From positions 3,755,001-3,819,000 of the forward strand of contig NZ_CP133269.1 of assembly GCF_030915525.1 (NCBI RefSeq): a stretch of DNA of 64,000 bases, given 5' to 3'. The DNA comes from Neobacillus sp. PS2-9 (lineage in GTDB: Bacteria; Bacillota; Bacilli; Bacillales; Cytobacillaceae). Position numbers and translations under genes: made by a program. The notes under the pieces were generated by a model, which worked only from the letters and a program-made list of their open reading frames with translations, was not told where the DNA came from and made no database searches. This document shows, piece by piece, positions 9,135 to 17,962 of this stretch. How positions within the stretch are numbered: position 1 is the first letter of the stretch; every line of letters begins with the position of its first letter.

Positions 9135-9573
9135 AAAATTTACCTGCAGGTATACCTAATTTTTTTAATAGATCAATCGCTTCCGACTTTTCCGAATCAG
9201 TTAGACTAGACATGAGCTGATCAATTTGATTTGCATGCTCTGGGAAAATGTCTTGAATAAATGCTCTTCCCTCTTCCGTAATTTGAGCATAAGTGACCCT
9301 TCGATCCTTTGGACAAGCAATTCTTTTTAACATTCTTTTTTGCTCCAGCTTATCCACTACGTAAGTAATACTCCCGCTAGCTAGCAAAATTTTTCCTCCA
9401 ATTTGCTGCATGGGCTGGTCTCCCTTATGATAAAGAAGCTCTAAAACAGCAAACTCAGTAGGGTTTAAACCGCTTGCTTGAATCACTTTATTTACATGTT
9501 CATTAATCGCTTTATATGCTCGTGAAAGGACAATAAATAACTTTAATGATTTTGCTACTGAATCATGCTCCAT
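9133..9573 (-). CDS. mhqR: MarR family regulator, probably MhqR-like
   Basis: A 146-residue MarR-fold repressor. The winged helix covers about residues 35-100 (LNPTEFAVLELL; SGSITYVVDKLE; wing with CPKDRRVTYAQI), flanked by dimerisation helices. The text of the N-terminal half (SLKLFIVLSRAYKAINEH) recalls B. subtilis MhqR (YkvE), which senses quinones and catechols; a Cys in the wing region (CPKDRR) could be a sensing residue. Upstream is a dyad resembling the MhqR box. The neighbourhood (clpE, ykvI, mtn genes) also fits the ykvE locus. The specific assignment is moderate. Confidence 0.8.
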   Translation of the reverse strand: MEHDSVAKSLKLFIVLSRAYKAINEHVNKVIQASGLNPTEFAVLELLYHKGDQPMQQIGGKILLASGSITYVVDKLEQKRMLKRIACPKDRRVTYAQITEEGRAFIQDIFPEHANQIDQLMSSLTDSEKSEAIDLLKKLGIPAGKF

Positions 9574-9605
9574 AAAAACTCATCCTTTAGATTTGTTTTA
9601 AAAAT

Positions 9606-9623
9606 TATCTTGATTTCAAAATT
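9606..9623 (-). promoter_or_regulatory. Candidate MhqR-type operator
   Basis: TATCTTGATTTCAAAATT agrees at 13 of 18 positions with the MhqR box as I recall it (TATCTCGAATTCGAGATA). It lies 33-50 bases upstream of the MarR start, suitable for autoregulation. The dyad is imperfect. Confidence 0.4.
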
Positions 9624-9669
9624 ATTATAAAAAAATTTATTACTTATGTCAATTTGCATGTAAATGAAA

Positions 9670-9692
9670 AACGAGACACAACTTGGTTTCGT
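9670..9692 (-). terminator. Possible terminator of the phosphotransferase gene
   Basis: On the minus strand ACGAAAC and GTCTCGT form a 7-bp stem with one mismatch, followed by TTTTT. Confidence 0.45.
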
Positions 9693-9701
9693 CTACATCG
9701 T

Positions 9702-10682
9702 TTATACAATTGTTTCTTTATTGATAATCCTATATTGTATCTCATTAATAAGTTTATTTAACCGCTCATCCCTGTCTTCGGGTGCGATCTTCTTTTGGAA
9801 AACTGAATAAAGAGTAATATCTCTTAATTGAAGAAAGAGAGGTAAATGTTCCTCCCATCTCTCCGGTAAGGGATTACATTCCTTATATCCTTCAGTAAAG
9901 TGAGTTAGAAATCGATGAGCAAATTCGGTTTTTTCCTGTTTATTCGAATTACGTAGCCCATTAAAAATGGAATAATAAAGCGGAATGGCAATATCTGATG
10001 TAAACCAATGGTAGCTGCAATCATCAAAATCAAACACATGGACATTCGTGCCATCATAAAAGAAATTACCGGAATGGATATCTGTATGGATTAAACCAAA
10101 GTTATCTTTCGTTTGAGGAAGTTCCCTTAGCTCTTTCATTAGGTCATTAGTATTCTTAATAATTTCCGGTTCGTCTGGAAAATACGCTTTTACATCAATG
10201 AGTTCTTCTTCATGCCAAAAAGGGCGTAATTTCAATCCTTTTTTCGGTTTATAATGCTTTGTCACTGCATGCATATGTCCTGTTACTCTACCCCAGGCAT
10301 AAAATAATTCGTTATTGTATTGATCAGAATTGATTTTAACAGGAAATCCCTCAGCCTTGGTGTATAGACAGGCATAAAAACAGGACCCATCCGCTGCCTC
10401 CAAGGATTCTATTAATTGTCCCTTTTTGGAAGGAAATACTTTTGGACAATGAACACCATGTTCGTTCAAGTAATTCATCCAATCTAGCTCTGCTTCTATT
10501 TCTCCTAAAGAGCGGTGTGAACTATGGGTAATCCTCAAGACAAATGGTTGGTCATTGCGATACACTTCAAATACATAATTCTCAAAGTCTCCCAATTTCT
10601 TTACTCTTAATTCTAATTCAAACCTTGTTAAAAATTGATTTAAAACTTCTTGAGTAAACAATACTTCAACAGACTTTTCCAT
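9702..10682 (-). CDS. APH-fold phosphotransferase
   Basis: A 326-residue kinase-like protein of the aminoglycoside phosphotransferase/choline kinase superfamily. The catalytic loop (LIHTDIHSGNFF, with Asp and Asn) is near residues 197-208 and the metal-binding DFDD near 217-220. The N-lobe has the VLRITH strand with the ATP-orienting residue. Homologues in Bacillus (YerI, CotS-like, homoserine kinase type II) act on small molecules, but the substrate cannot be read from the sequence. AGGGGGATTT before ATG 10682 supports the start. It diverges from the MFS gene. Confidence 0.85.
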   Translation of the reverse strand: MEKSVEVLFTQEVLNQFLTRFELELRVKKLGDFENYVFEVYRNDQPFVLRITHSSHRSLGEIEAELDWMNYLNEHGVHCPKVFPSKKGQLIESLEAADGSCFYACLYTKAEGFPVKINSDQYNNELFYAWGRVTGHMHAVTKHYKPKKGLKLRPFWHEEELIDVKAYFPDEPEIIKNTNDLMKELRELPQTKDNFGLIHTDIHSGNFFYDGTNVHVFDFDDCSYHWFTSDIAIPLYYSIFNGLRNSNKQEKTEFAHRFLTHFTEGYKECNPLPERWEEHLPLFLQLRDITLYSVFQKKIAPEDRDERLNKLINEIQYRIINKETIV

Positions 10683-10821
10683 AAATCCCCCTATGAAACA
10701 ATTATTCTTTCATTATAGTTTAAAAATTCCAAAATCAGAAATAAATATTTCTTATTTTTGGCTATCGGTAGTAAGATATGGATAGAAAACTATTTGCACT
10801 TTTTACAAAGAAGGGATGTCA

Positions 10822-12060
10822 ATGAGTCAGCAAGCTGCTTTACCCGTTAAAACGCCAAAAGCCTCAGAGTCTACCATGTTTAAAATTCTCTTTATCATCG
10901 GGCTATGTCATTTATTGAATGATGCGATTCAGGCTGTTATACCAGCTATGTTTCCGATATTAGAGAAGTCGATGGGGTTAAGCTTCACCCAGCTAGGGAT
11001 CATTGCTTTTTCATTAAATATGGTCTCCTCTGTCATGCAGCCACTAGTCGGGTTCGTAACTGACAAAAAGCCTATGCCATATGCTTTGCCAATAGGACTT
11101 ACTTTTACTTTAGTTGGAATACTTGGATTAGGATTTGCTTCAAATTTTGCTTGGATTGTCTTAGCTGTTGTCTTCATTGGTCTCGGTTCAGCCGTGTTTC
11201 ACCCTGAAGGCTCTAGGGTTGCCTATATGGCTGCAGGGAATCGCCGAGGTCTTGCTCAATCCATTTATCAAGTCGGCGGAAATACTGGTCAGGCATTGGC
11301 CCCACTTATTACAGCGCTTATTCTAGTCCCACTAGGACAGAGGGGTGCATCTTGGTTTACCATTGTTGCTGCTCTTGCTGTGATTTTATTGATTTATATT
11401 GCAGGTTGGTATAATCAGAGACTAAACCAATCTCCTAAAACAGCAAAAGGTAAAAGAACAGGGTTGGATCAAAAAGACGGGTTGTCCAAAGAAGTTAAAA
11501 ATACAATCGTCTTTATCCTGTTACTTATCTTTGCTAGGACTTGGTACACATCCGGAATGACCAATTTCTATACATTTTATGCAATTAAAGAGTATGGACT
11601 TACCATTAAACAGTCTCAGCTTTTCTTATTTGCCTTTCTCGTATCGGGTGCAATTGGGACATTCTTTGGAGGTCCGCTTTCTGACCGTTTTGGAAAGAAA
11701 CAGATTATTTCCTTTTCCATGCTGGCAACTGTTCCTTTTTCGTTTCTCATTCCTTATGTACCGCCAACAATCGCCTTTATCTTTTTGATTTTTACCGGAT
11801 TTATTTTAATGACTAGTTTTTCTGTGACAGTTGTCTATGCACAAGAATTAGTTCCTGGAAAGATTGGGACAATGTCTGGTTTAACTGTAGGACTTGCATT
11901 TGGTATGGGGGCAATTGGTTCTGTGGGGTTAGGATACCTTGCTGACTGGATTGGTTTACAATCAATGATTACATGGCTGGGGGTACTCCCCTTACTCGGT
12001 TTAATCGCTTTTTTACTTCCATCTGATCAGAAGGTGTGGGAATGGAATCAAATAAAGTAA
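10822..12060 (+). CDS. MFS exporter, fosmidomycin-resistance (Fsr) type
   Basis: About 412 residues with twelve predicted membrane segments in two halves separated by a hydrophilic loop (residues ~200-225). The first half has the Fsr-like text CHLLNDAIQAVIPAMFP and the MFS motif A region GFVTDKKPMP; the second half repeats it as GGPLSDRFGKKQ. Family members expel fosmidomycin and other small molecules by proton antiport. ATG 10822 sits 6 bases after GAAGGG and is preferred to the ATG at 10816, which touches the ribosome site. It shares a terminator with the convergent hemerythrin gene. Confidence 0.85.
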   Translation: MSQQAALPVKTPKASESTMFKILFIIGLCHLLNDAIQAVIPAMFPILEKSMGLSFTQLGIIAFSLNMVSSVMQPLVGFVTDKKPMPYALPIGLTFTLVGILGLGFASNFAWIVLAVVFIGLGSAVFHPEGSRVAYMAAGNRRGLAQSIYQVGGNTGQALAPLITALILVPLGQRGASWFTIVAALAVILLIYIAGWYNQRLNQSPKTAKGKRTGLDQKDGLSKEVKNTIVFILLLIFARTWYTSGMTNFYTFYAIKEYGLTIKQSQLFLFAFLVSGAIGTFFGGPLSDRFGKKQIISFSMLATVPFSFLIPYVPPTIAFIFLIFTGFILMTSFSVTVVYAQELVPGKIGTMSGLTVGLAFGMGAIGSVGLGYLADWIGLQSMITWLGVLPLLGLIAFLLPSDQKVWEWNQIK

Positions 12061-12087
12061 GGATAGGCTAATGCCTATCCTTACTTT
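12054..12087. terminator. Bidirectional terminator overlapping two stop codons
   Basis: AAAGTAAGGATAGGC, a TAAT loop and GCCTATCCTTACTTT form a 15-bp perfect stem that includes the last codons of both convergent genes. Confidence 0.85.
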
Positions 12088-12605
12088 ATTTCTTGAATTC
12101 TTTTGTACAATTCAGCTTTTTCTTCATCTGTTAGCATTCTTTCTGCCATTGGAAATAGTACATTTTCTTCTTTAGAGAAATGCTCGGTTAAGATGAAATA
12201 GGCATTCTGGATTAACTCAGCTAACCTTTTCTTTTCTTCAGTAGATGCTTCAGTAACTTCTGCATTTGTTAGAAAAGAACCGATATTGGTTTTCGCTTGA
12301 TCATGTTCATACTCCATTACCGCAATAGGTCCTGAGGTTGTTCCAATATAGGTTCCCATCATTGGGAAAAGAACGCCTTCTTCTCTTTCTGAATGTGGGT
12401 CTAAAGCTGCCTTAAAGGCTTTCACCTGCTCAATTAATTCAATAAAATCTTCTTCAACATTCAACTCTTGGTCAATGTTTTGTGTTAAAGTGTATAGCTT
12501 CTCTAATTGTTCTAATAATGGAGGATGTTCACTTTTAAGTTGTTTTAATCCTTCACTTAATTCAGCTTGGGGCATACCGCCAAACCCACTCATGCAACCA
12601 CTCAT
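12081..12605 (-). CDS. Hemerythrin domain-containing protein
   Basis: A helical protein of 174 residues with the hemerythrin metal ligands: His in LKSEHPPLL (near 26), HSEREE (near 91), EYEHDQ (near 117) and HFSKEENVLFP (near 155). Such non-haem di-iron domains bind oxygen or nitric oxide or take part in iron-sulphur repair. The N-terminus carries Cys and Gly residues (MSGCMSGFGG), which is unusual. Two ATGs are possible; the second (12605) has the better spacing from AGAGGTG. No operon partner. Confidence 0.88.
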   Translation of the reverse strand: MSGCMSGFGGMPQAELSEGLKQLKSEHPPLLEQLEKLYTLTQNIDQELNVEEDFIELIEQVKAFKAALDPHSEREEGVLFPMMGTYIGTTSGPIAVMEYEHDQAKTNIGSFLTNAEVTEASTEEKKRLAELIQNAYFILTEHFSKEENVLFPMAERMLTDEEKAELYKRIQEIK

Positions 12606-12828
12606 TATCATTCACCTCTATTGTAATTTGTGTCCTAAGTATAAAATTAACTATGAATTTATGTAGTGACAGAGGTCACATCTCTAAAAAAGAAGCGGAT
12701 AGTTGTCGTATTTTTGTCATTTTTATGAAACCGCTTTAATTTTTTTGAAAATTTAACATTTATCACACAAAAATTGTTTGAAAGTTTCATATAATGAAGA
12801 TAGAACATGAAAGGGAGGTCAAAAATAC

Positions 12829-13176
12829 ATGAAAACCCCAAATTACCATGACTTTTATCAAAAGGCATTAATCCCAATCGGTTTTAACGATTTAAAGGCA
12901 CTAAAGGAATCTGATGCTACCATCCCTAATTCTCCTTATACACATTGGCTTATTGCTGTAGAAGGGGTACAACTCCCACAACCTACCATTTACTATAATT
13001 GGAAAGTTAGCATATATCCCGCTGATTGTGACGGTGATTTCAATTGGAGAAAGCCTTATTATTGTTCAGAGAATATGGAGTTCATGGATCATGCAAACCA
13101 ACTAGCTTCTTCATTCGTTGCTTCAGGCAAGAAAGATGAGCTATCCTCCTCAACCCTACTAGAGAAAATTAGCTAA
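12829..13176 (+). CDS. 115-aa hypothetical protein
   Basis: A cytoplasmic-looking protein of 115 residues without signal peptide, membrane segment or known motif. It is rich in aromatic residues (THWLIAVEG, IYYNWKVSIY, FNWRKPYYCSENMEFMDHA). AAAGGGAGGTC at 12810-12820 is a strong ribosome site and a TATAAT at 12790-12795 may be the -10 box, without an obvious -35. A terminator follows at 13270. I do not recognise the family, but expression signals and isolation between other genes make it a real gene. Confidence 0.75.
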   Translation: MKTPNYHDFYQKALIPIGFNDLKALKESDATIPNSPYTHWLIAVEGVQLPQPTIYYNWKVSIYPADCDGDFNWRKPYYCSENMEFMDHANQLASSFVASGKKDELSSSTLLEKIS

Positions 13177-13269
13177 GCCTCTAACATACCAACCTTCTGC
13201 TTTACCTCTTTTTTACCCCCACTTGTGAAAAAACCTACATATAGTGATATTTAATATTTTTACATAAAT

Positions 13270-13310
13270 AAAGTGTTGTTCACGGCAAGCCGCAAACAAC
13301 ACTTTTTCTA
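13270..13310. terminator. Terminator between the 115-aa gene and fixX
   Basis: AAAGTGTTGTT and AACAACACTTT form an 11-bp stem, with TTTTTCTATT after it on the plus strand. It can serve both convergent units. Confidence 0.8.
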
Positions 13311-13315
13311 TTATT

Positions 13316-13600
13316 CTATGCAAGTCTAAATACTATTCCATGTCCACCCTTTGGATACTCCCATTTGATGTTTTGGTAAGGACAGCCTATACGGCAGCTT
13401 CCGCATTCATGACAACCCTCGTAGCCCACCTGCATCCTTGTTCCTTCCCACTTATACACCTCTGCCGGGCAAAATACTGTGCAAATTTTATCGGGACATT
13501 GTGTCATACATACATCATGATCAAGTACGGTTAAATGAGACTTCGTGTCACACTTAAAACGGAGAAGATACTGTTTTTCTTCAATATTCTTCGTTGACAT
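13316..13600 (-). CDS. fixX: Ferredoxin-like protein FixX
   Basis: A 94-residue ferredoxin-like subunit of the FixABCX complex. Cysteines are arranged as C-x3-CP-x3-C-x3-CP near residues 31-45 and C-x2-C-x2-C-x3-CP near 63-73, enough for one or two 4Fe-4S clusters. It passes electrons between FixC and quinone or the complex core. The ATG at 13600 has GGCGGTGA upstream and overlaps the fixC stop by one base (TAATG), so the two are coupled. It ends the fix operon. Confidence 0.93.
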   Translation of the reverse strand: MSTKNIEEKQYLLRFKCDTKSHLTVLDHDVCMTQCPDKICTVFCPAEVYKWEGTRMQVGYEGCHECGSCRIGCPYQNIKWEYPKGGHGIVFRLA

Positions 13601-14895
13601 TATTTCACCGCCTTCCAAGCACGATAAATATCTTGCAATACTCGAATCGTTCCTCTTTCAGAAGTGACACTCTTCATAATCTGTTTTTGCTTTTCACGTT
13701 TTGGTGTTCCATCTACCGTAAAGAATTTGCTCATGGCTTTATTCATCATTGGAACATATTCATTGAAGTATTGTGGATACTTTTCAAATGTATGTGCAGC
13801 ATCTTTATATTTCTCTAAATCTTTTATGATAAAGCTATCATATAACTTCTCACGATAGAGGTTTAAGCTGGACTCTGAATAGTCGCCTCGATGTTTCGCT
13901 TCTATTACCGTTTCAGCCGCTAACATGCCTGAATGCATGGCCATATTCGAACCTTCACGGTGGATGGCATTAACAAGCTGAGCAGCATCACCGATCACAA
14001 CTACTCCATTTCCAGCCACCTTAGGAACCGAACGATATCCGCCTTCTGGAATGAGATGGGCAAGATACTCTGCGGATTCTCCACCCGCAATTAATGGTTT
14101 TACCATTGGGTGTGTTTTCAAGTAATCAAGCAGCTCATACGGCTTTAATTTGGCTTTAATCATACTGGAAAGAGTAGTACCTACTCCAATGTTAATACTT
14201 TCTTTATTGGTGTAAATAAAAGCTGTTCCGAGGTTACCTTTTGTTGAATCCCCAAAGACCTCTATGGTACAGCCTTGGTTATCTTCCAAATTAAAACGAT
14301 CATTGATCTTTTCCTTGGATAAATTAACCACTTCCATAACAGTTAATGCCACTTCATCTGGTCGAAATTCTTTGTGGAAGCCTAACTGTTTAGATAAGAG
14401 TGAGTTTACTCCGTCTGCAAGTACAACGACGTCGGCATATACCTCTCCATCTGGGCGGTCCGTTCGCACACCTACTACTTTGCCATTTTCAACAATACAT
14501 TCGGTAACCACCGTTTCGTTGATTAGGAGCGCTCCGGCCTCGACTGCTTTTTGCGCGAACCATTGGTCAAACTGTGCTCGGAGAACAGTGAAGTTATTAT
14601 ATGGTTCTACGGCCCACTCAAGACCTTTATAGCCGAAGGAAACAACAGATTCTTTATCCATCATCCAAAAGCGCTGTTCAATCACGGGTCTCTCAAGAGG
14701 TGCTTCCTTCCAAAATTCAGGAATCAACTCTTCCATTTGCTTTCGATATAACACTCCGCCCATTACGTTTTTGGCACCAGGATATTCTCCTCTTTCGATA
14801 AGCAAAACGTTTAATCCATTTTTCGCACAAGTCAGAGCACAGGAAGTTCCTGCAGGACCCGCACCAACGACAATCACATCAAATTTCTCAGGCAT
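13600..14895 (-). CDS. fixC: FixC, ETF:quinone oxidoreductase-like flavoprotein
   Basis: A 431-residue FAD protein. The Rossmann motif VVGAGPAGTSCAL is at residues 9-21 and the second FAD motif VVVIGDAAQLVNA is near 295-307. FixC belongs to the ETF-QO/geranylgeranyl reductase group and carries the quinone-side FAD of FixABCX. It lies third in the order fixA-fixB-fixC-fixX and overlaps fixB by 8 bases. In characterised FixABCX complexes NADH oxidation is bifurcated to quinone and to flavodoxin or ferredoxin; that activity here is inferred. Confidence 0.93.
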   Translation of the reverse strand: MPEKFDVIVVGAGPAGTSCALTCAKNGLNVLLIERGEYPGAKNVMGGVLYRKQMEELIPEFWKEAPLERPVIEQRFWMMDKESVVSFGYKGLEWAVEPYNNFTVLRAQFDQWFAQKAVEAGALLINETVVTECIVENGKVVGVRTDRPDGEVYADVVVLADGVNSLLSKQLGFHKEFRPDEVALTVMEVVNLSKEKINDRFNLEDNQGCTIEVFGDSTKGNLGTAFIYTNKESINIGVGTTLSSMIKAKLKPYELLDYLKTHPMVKPLIAGGESAEYLAHLIPEGGYRSVPKVAGNGVVVIGDAAQLVNAIHREGSNMAMHSGMLAAETVIEAKHRGDYSESSLNLYREKLYDSFIIKDLEKYKDAAHTFEKYPQYFNEYVPMMNKAMSKFFTVDGTPKREKQKQIMKSVTSERGTIRVLQDIYRAWKAVK

Positions 14896-15919
14896 AGCTT
14901 ACAACACCGCCTTTTTCTGATCTGAGCTGCTTAAATTGCTCGATTAGTTTAGGTAGAACTTCCATTGCATCTCCAACAATTCCATATGTTGCAACATCAA
15001 AAATGGGTGCATTTGGATCTTTGTTGATAGCAATGATGAACTCGGAGTTTTTCATACCAACTACATGTTGAATTGCTCCTGAAATACCAATAGCAAAATA
15101 AATCTTCGGAGTCACCGTTTCTCCCGTTTGCCCAACTTGCTGTTCATGCGGTAGCCATCCAGCTTCTACAACATCACGAGTACCGCCCACACTTGCACCT
15201 ATTGTTTCTGCTAACTCGTGGATCAGCTGGAAATTTTGAAAATCTCCCATGCCTTTTCCACCACATACTATGACATGTGCCTCTGCTAAATTAGCTTTTT
15301 TTGTTACGTCATTCACAATTTGGAGTACTTTTGTCCGCATATCTTCTTCTTGCAGTGAAATTTTTTCTTCAATGACTTTACCAAGACGGTCTGCATCTGG
15401 CTCTAATGCCTTCATTACTTTCGGTCGAACAGTGGCCATTTGTGGTCGATGCTTTTTACATAGGATGGTGGCCATAATATTTCCACCAAATGCTGGTCTG
15501 CTTGCTTCTAGCAATCTATTATCGGTATCCACATCCAACATCGTAGTATCCGCTGTTAAGCCCGTAGATAAATCGGTTGCTACCGCACTCGCTAAATCCT
15601 TTCCATTTGGTGTTGCTCCGTAAAGGATAATCTCTGGCATATATTTTTGAGCCAGCAGCATAACACCCCTCATATAAGATTCAGTCCGATAATCTTTCAT
15701 TACCGGATGATCGATGACATACACCTCATCAGCACCATAGGCTATTACCTGATTTGCTAATGGTTTAATTTCACTTCCTAATAAGAATCCTGCTAAGGGA
15801 ACTTGCAGTTTATCTGCCAGCTTTCTGCCGGCTCCAAGCAATTCAAGTGAAACGCCTTCTATTTTACCTTCGTTTTGTTCTATAAAGACCCAGACTCCAC
15901 GATAATCGTCTAGATTCAT
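14888..15919 (-). CDS. etfA: Electron transfer flavoprotein alpha subunit (FixB)
   Basis: A 343-residue ETF alpha chain. The C-terminal FAD-binding domain is clear (GETVTPKIYFAIGISGAIQ, NKDPNAPIFDVATYGIVGD), and the N-terminal domain shows the ETF fold (GVWVFIEQNEGKIEG). Being between fixA and fixC it is the FixB form rather than a housekeeping EtfA. AAGGAGGGG before ATG 15919 fixes the start; an upstream in-frame ATG would add 7 residues that include the ribosome site itself. Confidence 0.93.
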   Translation of the reverse strand: MNLDDYRGVWVFIEQNEGKIEGVSLELLGAGRKLADKLQVPLAGFLLGSEIKPLANQVIAYGADEVYVIDHPVMKDYRTESYMRGVMLLAQKYMPEIILYGATPNGKDLASAVATDLSTGLTADTTMLDVDTDNRLLEASRPAFGGNIMATILCKKHRPQMATVRPKVMKALEPDADRLGKVIEEKISLQEEDMRTKVLQIVNDVTKKANLAEAHVIVCGGKGMGDFQNFQLIHELAETIGASVGGTRDVVEAGWLPHEQQVGQTGETVTPKIYFAIGISGAIQHVVGMKNSEFIIAINKDPNAPIFDVATYGIVGDAMEVLPKLIEQFKQLRSEKGGVVSYA

Positions 15920-15954
15920 GTAAACCCCTCCTTGCGGCAACTGATTAATCTTTG

Positions 15955-16779
15955 TTATTTTGATGACTGGATTGTTAACAGGTCTTTTTTCTCTGATAAC
16001 AATTCCATGAGCTGCTTCACTTGCTCATCAGCAGTACCCTCAAGTTTTTTACCACCCTCTGGTCGTGGAGGTGTAAACATCTTACCTACAATGGTCGGTG
16101 AACCCTTAAGTCCTAATTGAGAACGTTCAACATTCTCTAGATCACTTACTGCCCAGATAATAGGTTCATATCTAGCTGCACTAATCATGTTCGGCATTGG
16201 AGAATAGTCGATTGCATTTATTTCTTTTTCAACTGTTAATAAGCAAGGTAGCTCAGACTGAATGAGTTCATATCCGTTGGTTAATTTTCGTTTGATTAAA
16301 ATGGTTTTCTCCGCTTGATTGACTTCCGTAACTTCAATTACATTCGTGACTGGTGGAATATCCATCCTTCTTGCGATTCCTGGTCCAACCTGTCCTGTGT
16401 CTCCGTCGATAGCGTGTTTCCCACAAATTACTAAATCTACTGGGAGATCCTTACCGATTCTTTCCAACGCTTTAGATAAGGCATAACTTGTTGCAAGTGT
16501 ATCTGCACCCGCAAAAGCACGGTCAGAAATCAAATAGCCTCTATCTGCACCTATTTCTATACTCTTTTTAATAACAGCCGTTGCCTGCGGTGGTCCCATA
16601 GACAATACCGATATGGTACCTCCCGTTTTTTCCTTAATTTTCACAGCCTCTTGAACCGCATGTGCATCGTAAGGATTCAAAATAGCTGGAGCACTTCGGC
16701 GGTCGAGTGTGTTTGTTTTAGGATTGATTTTAATGATTTTTGTATCAGGTACTTGTTTGACACATACGACAATGTGCAT
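15955..16779 (-). CDS. etfB: Electron transfer flavoprotein beta subunit (FixA)
   Basis: A 274-residue ETF beta chain opening with the family text MHIVVCVKQVPDT. It has the nucleotide-binding and signature region (ICGKHAIDGDTGQVGP; LPCLLTVEKEIN) expected of EtfB/FixA; in bifurcating ETFs this subunit holds the bifurcating FAD. The start at 16779 follows GGAGGGAAAG; the frame is open for 38 more codons upstream, but those contain the ribosome site and the cre site. It is the first gene of the fixABCX operon. Confidence 0.93.
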   Translation of the reverse strand: MHIVVCVKQVPDTKIIKINPKTNTLDRRSAPAILNPYDAHAVQEAVKIKEKTGGTISVLSMGPPQATAVIKKSIEIGADRGYLISDRAFAGADTLATSYALSKALERIGKDLPVDLVICGKHAIDGDTGQVGPGIARRMDIPPVTNVIEVTEVNQAEKTILIKRKLTNGYELIQSELPCLLTVEKEINAIDYSPMPNMISAARYEPIIWAVSDLENVERSQLGLKGSPTIVGKMFTPPRPEGGKKLEGTADEQVKQLMELLSEKKDLLTIQSSK

Positions 16780-17174
16780 GTAGGACTTTCCCTCCTCCAT
16801 ATAGTCTAATATTGGTGAAAGCGTTTGCTTCCTTTGGTTATAAAAAATGCTTTTATTAACGATATATGAACCGTAACACAAGCATAGTACCAAACAATGA
16901 TGGTTTTCTTTTTTTTTCTTACAAAGATAAATGAAATTTCGGATAAACTAAATAAGCATGACAAACTTGGGTAGATTCTAGGGAGTAGGATATAACTAAT
17001 AAAAAAATTTGAAGTAATAACAAATTGTGGTAAGATATGTAGTTAATCATGATGTAAGAATGTATAAATATAGCACTACTATAACTATATGAAATATTGG
17101 GATATAAACAATGATAAAAATCACAGTACTGTCTAAAATTGTAGATTTTATGATTATAAGGAAGGAGGAAAGCA
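16780..17174. other. Divergent intergenic region between etfB and the ZIP gene
   Basis: This 395-base region carries the etfB leader with a cre site and, on the plus side, a weak promoter candidate TTGAAG - 16 bases - TAAGAT near 17012-17039. GGAAGGAGGAAAG precedes the ZIP start. I see no gene or riboswitch in it. Confidence 0.5.
16816..16829 (-). promoter_or_regulatory. cre site (CcpA) in front of fixABCX
   Basis: TGAAAGCGTTTGCT (plus-strand text) matches 13 of 14 positions of the cre consensus TGWAAGCGYTWNCA. It lies about 37 bases before the etfB start, downstream of any likely promoter, a position at which CcpA acts as a roadblock or repressor. Confidence 0.72.
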
Positions 17175-17906
17175 ATGAATGAGGTAATCTTCGGGAGTGT
17201 ACTCTCTGCTTTATCAACAGGAGTTGGAGCGTTACTGATCTTATTTATTCATCATTCTATTACACATCGATGGAAGGACGTATTGTTAGCCTTTAGTGCA
17301 GGCATTATGATGGCAGCTTCTACTATTGGTTTGATTCCGGAGGCCCTCAAATATGGAGGATATATATCACTTTTTGTCGGTGTTTGGTTAGGGGTAGGTG
17401 TACTAACTCTCTTGGAAAAAAATATTCCCCATATTGACTTACAACATAGTAAAAAGGGAATTCATTTCGATGAAAAAGCTTTGTTAATTATCGCTGCCAT
17501 TACTTTACATAATATCCCTGAGGGTCTATCTGTTGGTGTTAGCTATGCATCTGCAGAAGGAGATACTGGAAATTTAATCGCATTAGCAATTGGTTTTCAA
17601 AATGCTCCGGAAGGCCTTCTTGTCGCTCTCTTTTTAATTAACCAGCAAATTAGTAAATGGAAGGCCTTCATCATAGCGACCTTAACAGGTGCCATTGAGA
17701 TTGTAACTTCATTATTAGGGTATTTTTTAACTTCATTTGTTCAAGGCCTAGTTCCATACGGCCTATCTTTTGCGGCAGGTGCGATGTTATATATCATTTA
17801 TAAAGAATTAATTCCCGAAAGCCATGGAGACGGAAATGAGCGAGTATCAACCTATGCGTTTATAATGGGGCTTTTAATTATGGTGTTAATCATTAATATT
17901 TTTTAA
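17175..17906 (+). CDS. ZIP family metal transporter
   Basis: A 243-residue membrane protein with about eight membrane segments. The metal site of ZIP transporters is present: HNIPEGLSVG in helix 4 (near residues 113-122) and QNAPEGLLVA in helix 5 (near 142-151); the second motif has Asn/Gln where some relatives have His. Members import zinc, iron or manganese. GGAAGGAGGAAAG upstream supports ATG 17175. No metal-responsive operator was recognised. Confidence 0.88.
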   Translation: MNEVIFGSVLSALSTGVGALLILFIHHSITHRWKDVLLAFSAGIMMAASTIGLIPEALKYGGYISLFVGVWLGVGVLTLLEKNIPHIDLQHSKKGIHFDEKALLIIAAITLHNIPEGLSVGVSYASAEGDTGNLIALAIGFQNAPEGLLVALFLINQQISKWKAFIIATLTGAIEIVTSLLGYFLTSFVQGLVPYGLSFAAGAMLYIIYKELIPESHGDGNERVSTYAFIMGLLIMVLIINIF

Positions 17907-17962
17907 TAGGACAAGCATTTTTCAATGTATTTTTACGCTGTTTTGTACCTCTCAAATTCCAG

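Noticed and set aside
12659..12877. 72-codon minus-strand frame between the hemerythrin and 115-aa genes
   Set aside because: Overlaps the start and ribosome site of the better-supported plus-strand gene and has none of its own.
14264..14632. 122-codon frame antisense to fixC
   Set aside because: Shadow frame with Ser/Thr-rich composition from reversed codons.
15249..15623. 124-codon frame antisense to etfA
   Set aside because: Shadow frame of a clear etfA gene; composition is not protein-like.
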